From: an uncultured Eubacteriales bacterium
GTDB taxonomy: Bacteria > Bacillota > Clostridia > Oscillospirales > QAMX01
DNA: 6,492 bases
Direction: 5' to 3'
Assembly: GCA_900551265.1 (NCBI GenBank)
Contig: URVL01000131.1
Coordinates: 1 to 6,492 of the forward strand
Positions 5,542-6,492 of this stretch are shown here, piece by piece. The notes under the pieces are model-generated. The model was not told the origin of the DNA, searched no databases, and worked only from the letters and a program-made list of their open reading frames with translations. Position numbers and translations under genes: made by a program. Within the stretch, counting starts at the first letter, position 1. Each line of letters begins with the position of its first letter.

Positions 5542-5570
5542 TTGTTTTTCAGAGCCTTTCAGGCTATAAT
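5542..5570 (+). promoter_or_regulatory. Promoter of the coiled-coil protein gene
   Basis: TTGTTT (5542-5547) and a perfect TATAAT (5565-5570) are 17 bp apart, with a predicted start near 5577 and a leader of about 29 nt before the ATG at 5606. Within the spacer and touching the -10 is a small dyad, AGCCT-TTC-AGGCT (5553-5565), which could be an operator or chance. The promoter shows that the downstream gene is a separate transcription unit from the sortase operon. Confidence 0.7.
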
Positions 5571-5605
5571 AACAATATCAGCATTACGCAGAAAGAGGAA
5601 TAATT

Positions 5606-5881
5606 ATGGCGCTCACAAAAGAAGATTTACAGGCAATCGCATCTTTGATCCAGCAGTCGGAGGAACGGACGACTCGCTCGATCCAAGAGACAAAAAATGA
5701 AATCATGTCCTACATCGAATCTCATGTGGAAAAGGAGCTTCATCAGATCGCGGATGGGCATAAAATGCTGTATGAAAAGATGGATCGGGAGTTCAAGGAG
5801 ATTCATGAGGAATTGGACGACTTGAAAGGGACGCAGGCTGCGCAGGAGTTTGTGATCACGCGCAGGCTGAAACAGGGTTGA
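5606..5881 (+). CDS. Short coiled-coil protein of unknown function
   Basis: 91 residues, highly charged, with AGAGGAA before the ATG. It is almost wholly helical: heptad-like spacing of hydrophobic residues runs from about residue 8 to 75 (IASLIQQSEE, IMSYIESHVEKEL, MLYEKMDREFKEI), ending in a short basic tail RRLKQG. There is no signal peptide or membrane helix, so it is probably a cytoplasmic oligomer. Small proteins of this style are frequent in Clostridia, but I cannot assign a function. It has its own promoter and is followed by hairpins, so it looks monocistronic. Confidence 0.8.
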   Translation: MALTKEDLQAIASLIQQSEERTTRSIQETKNEIMSYIESHVEKELHQIADGHKMLYEKMDREFKEIHEELDDLKGTQAAQEFVITRRLKQG

Positions 5882-5892
5882 ACATAATCAAT

Positions 5893-5927
5893 GCATCGGG
5901 AGGGTAGCGCTGCGCATATCCCGATGC
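5893..5927. repeat. 9-bp hairpin after the coiled-coil gene
   Basis: GCATCGGGA (5893-5901) and TCCCGATGC (5919-5927) are exact reverse complements around a 17-nt GC-rich loop, 12 nt after the stop codon. No T-run follows, so it is not a standard intrinsic terminator. It may stabilise the 3' end of the message or be part of a factor-dependent end. Confidence 0.5.
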
Positions 5928-5961
5928 GCCGGTAAATGAATTGCCTGATCTCTCATAACTC

Positions 5962-6038
5962 AATAAGCCTCTTACCGAGCAGGGGGTGCGACCAGTGGTC
6001 GTACCCCCTGCTTTTATAACTCGGTGAGGGGCTTTATT
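5962..6038. terminator. Nested double-stem terminator-like structure
   Basis: The inner stem is 17 bp (5978-5994 with 5996-6012), uninterrupted except for one G-U pair, with arms beginning AGCAGGGGGT and ending ACCCCCTGCT, followed by TTTTATAA. It is enclosed by a second, imperfect stem (5962-5979 with 6020-6038, AATAAGCC... against ...GGCTTTATT) that has one bulge and two G-U type mismatches. The inner stem with its T-run should end transcription from the coiled-coil gene. The outer stem also ends in a T-rich stretch. The two share bases near 5978, so the full outer and inner stems compete slightly at the junction. Confidence 0.7.
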
Positions 6039-6060
6039 ATTTGCCATGGAGGCTGTGCCC

Positions 6061-6492
6061 ATGATTGAATGGTTGATATCATTTGGAAACGGCTGCCATT
6101 ACATCACAATGGCTTTTTTGCTTTTGTACCTGTTGTGGCTCGTTCGTGAATCTTTTCGCACGAGGAAAAGCGGCGTTGTTCGTGAAGAAATTATGTGCTC
6201 CGATGATGCCGGAAAATGTTTTCTTGCATTGTGGCTCGCTGCCGAGTATTTGATGCGCGAGAATTTCCCCTTTTCGCTGTATCCCCACTATACTGCCTGG
6301 AAATACTGGATCGCATGGCCGCTTCTGATTCTTTGTGTTGGTATAGAAAAAGGGTTAAAACACAAAGGGCTTTCACAGCTTTCAGGAGATAGAAAGATTG
6401 TTCGGGAACGACAGGCCGGAAATCAGGTCAAGCAGGAAATGTCGTTCAAAAGCCTTGAGGAGAAACAAAGGCACTTGACCGAAATCGCTTCG
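6061..6492 (+). CDS. Unrecognised membrane protein, partial (C-terminus off window)
   Basis: An open frame from ATG at 6061 continues to the window edge (144 residues), with GGAGG 8 nt upstream. Two hydrophobic segments look membrane-spanning: about 15-29 (ITMAFLLLYLLWLV) and 81-95 (KYWIAWPLLILCVG). A less hydrophobic stretch lies at about 52-65 (KCFLALWLAAEYLM). After residue 98 the protein is charged and probably helical (RKIVRERQAG through SLEEKQRHL). I recognise no family. It lies just after the nested terminator, so either a promoter lies within 6039-6060 or it depends on read-through; I see no clear promoter. Confidence 0.75.
   Translation, partial: MIEWLISFGNGCHYITMAFLLLYLLWLVRESFRTRKSGVVREEIMCSDDAGKCFLALWLAAEYLMRENFPFSLYPHYTAWKYWIAWPLLILCVGIEKGLKHKGLSQLSGDRKIVRERQAGNQVKQEMSFKSLEEKQRHLTEIAS

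Overview
The window looks like the left (early) end of a Mu-like transposable prophage joined to bacterial DNA in a Gram-positive anaerobe, most plausibly a gut Clostridia/Oscillospiraceae relative. That guess rests on consensus AGGAGG ribosome sites with GTG/TTG starts, a class B sortase next door, and the overall codon style. Species-level assignment is not possible from the sequence alone.

Phage part (1 to about 4340), read right to left. The probable phage terminus lies at 4334-4340. Inside it are two directly repeated, roughly 30-bp candidate transposase-binding sites (4303-4333 and 4199-4228), an inverted half-site (4180-4189), and a strong bidirectional terminator (4120-4165). Next comes a rightward XRE-type repressor (3480-4031). 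A control region (3373-3479) follows, with two palindromic operators and apparently face-to-face promoters. Leftward from there runs the early operon: a Cro/Ner-like regulator (3126-3359), a MuA-type DDE transposase (1275-3089), a MuB-type AAA+ ATPase (377-1288), and a further unrecognised early gene that leaves the window (1-365). These genes are tightly packed. A and B overlap, and the stop codon of B lies inside the ribosome site of the next gene. The order c / ner / A / B matches phage Mu, but the repressor is of an unrelated class.

Host-side part (about 4341-6492), all rightward. A class B sortase (4356-5099) starts 15 nt beyond the phage end. It is followed at 12-13 nt spacing by a 45-residue membrane microprotein (5112-5249) and an 87-residue single-pass membrane protein (5263-5526), apparently one operon. 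A well-formed promoter (5542-5570) drives a 91-residue coiled-coil protein (5606-5881). After two hairpins, one of them an elaborate nested terminator-like structure (5962-6038), a membrane protein gene (6061 onward) runs off the window.

How it fits together: the repressor and Cro/Ner-like protein decide between lysogeny and expression of A and B. The transposase would pair the end sites, with B choosing targets and activating A. The insertion point just upstream of the sortase ribosome site suggests the prophage has separated the sortase operon from its original promoter.
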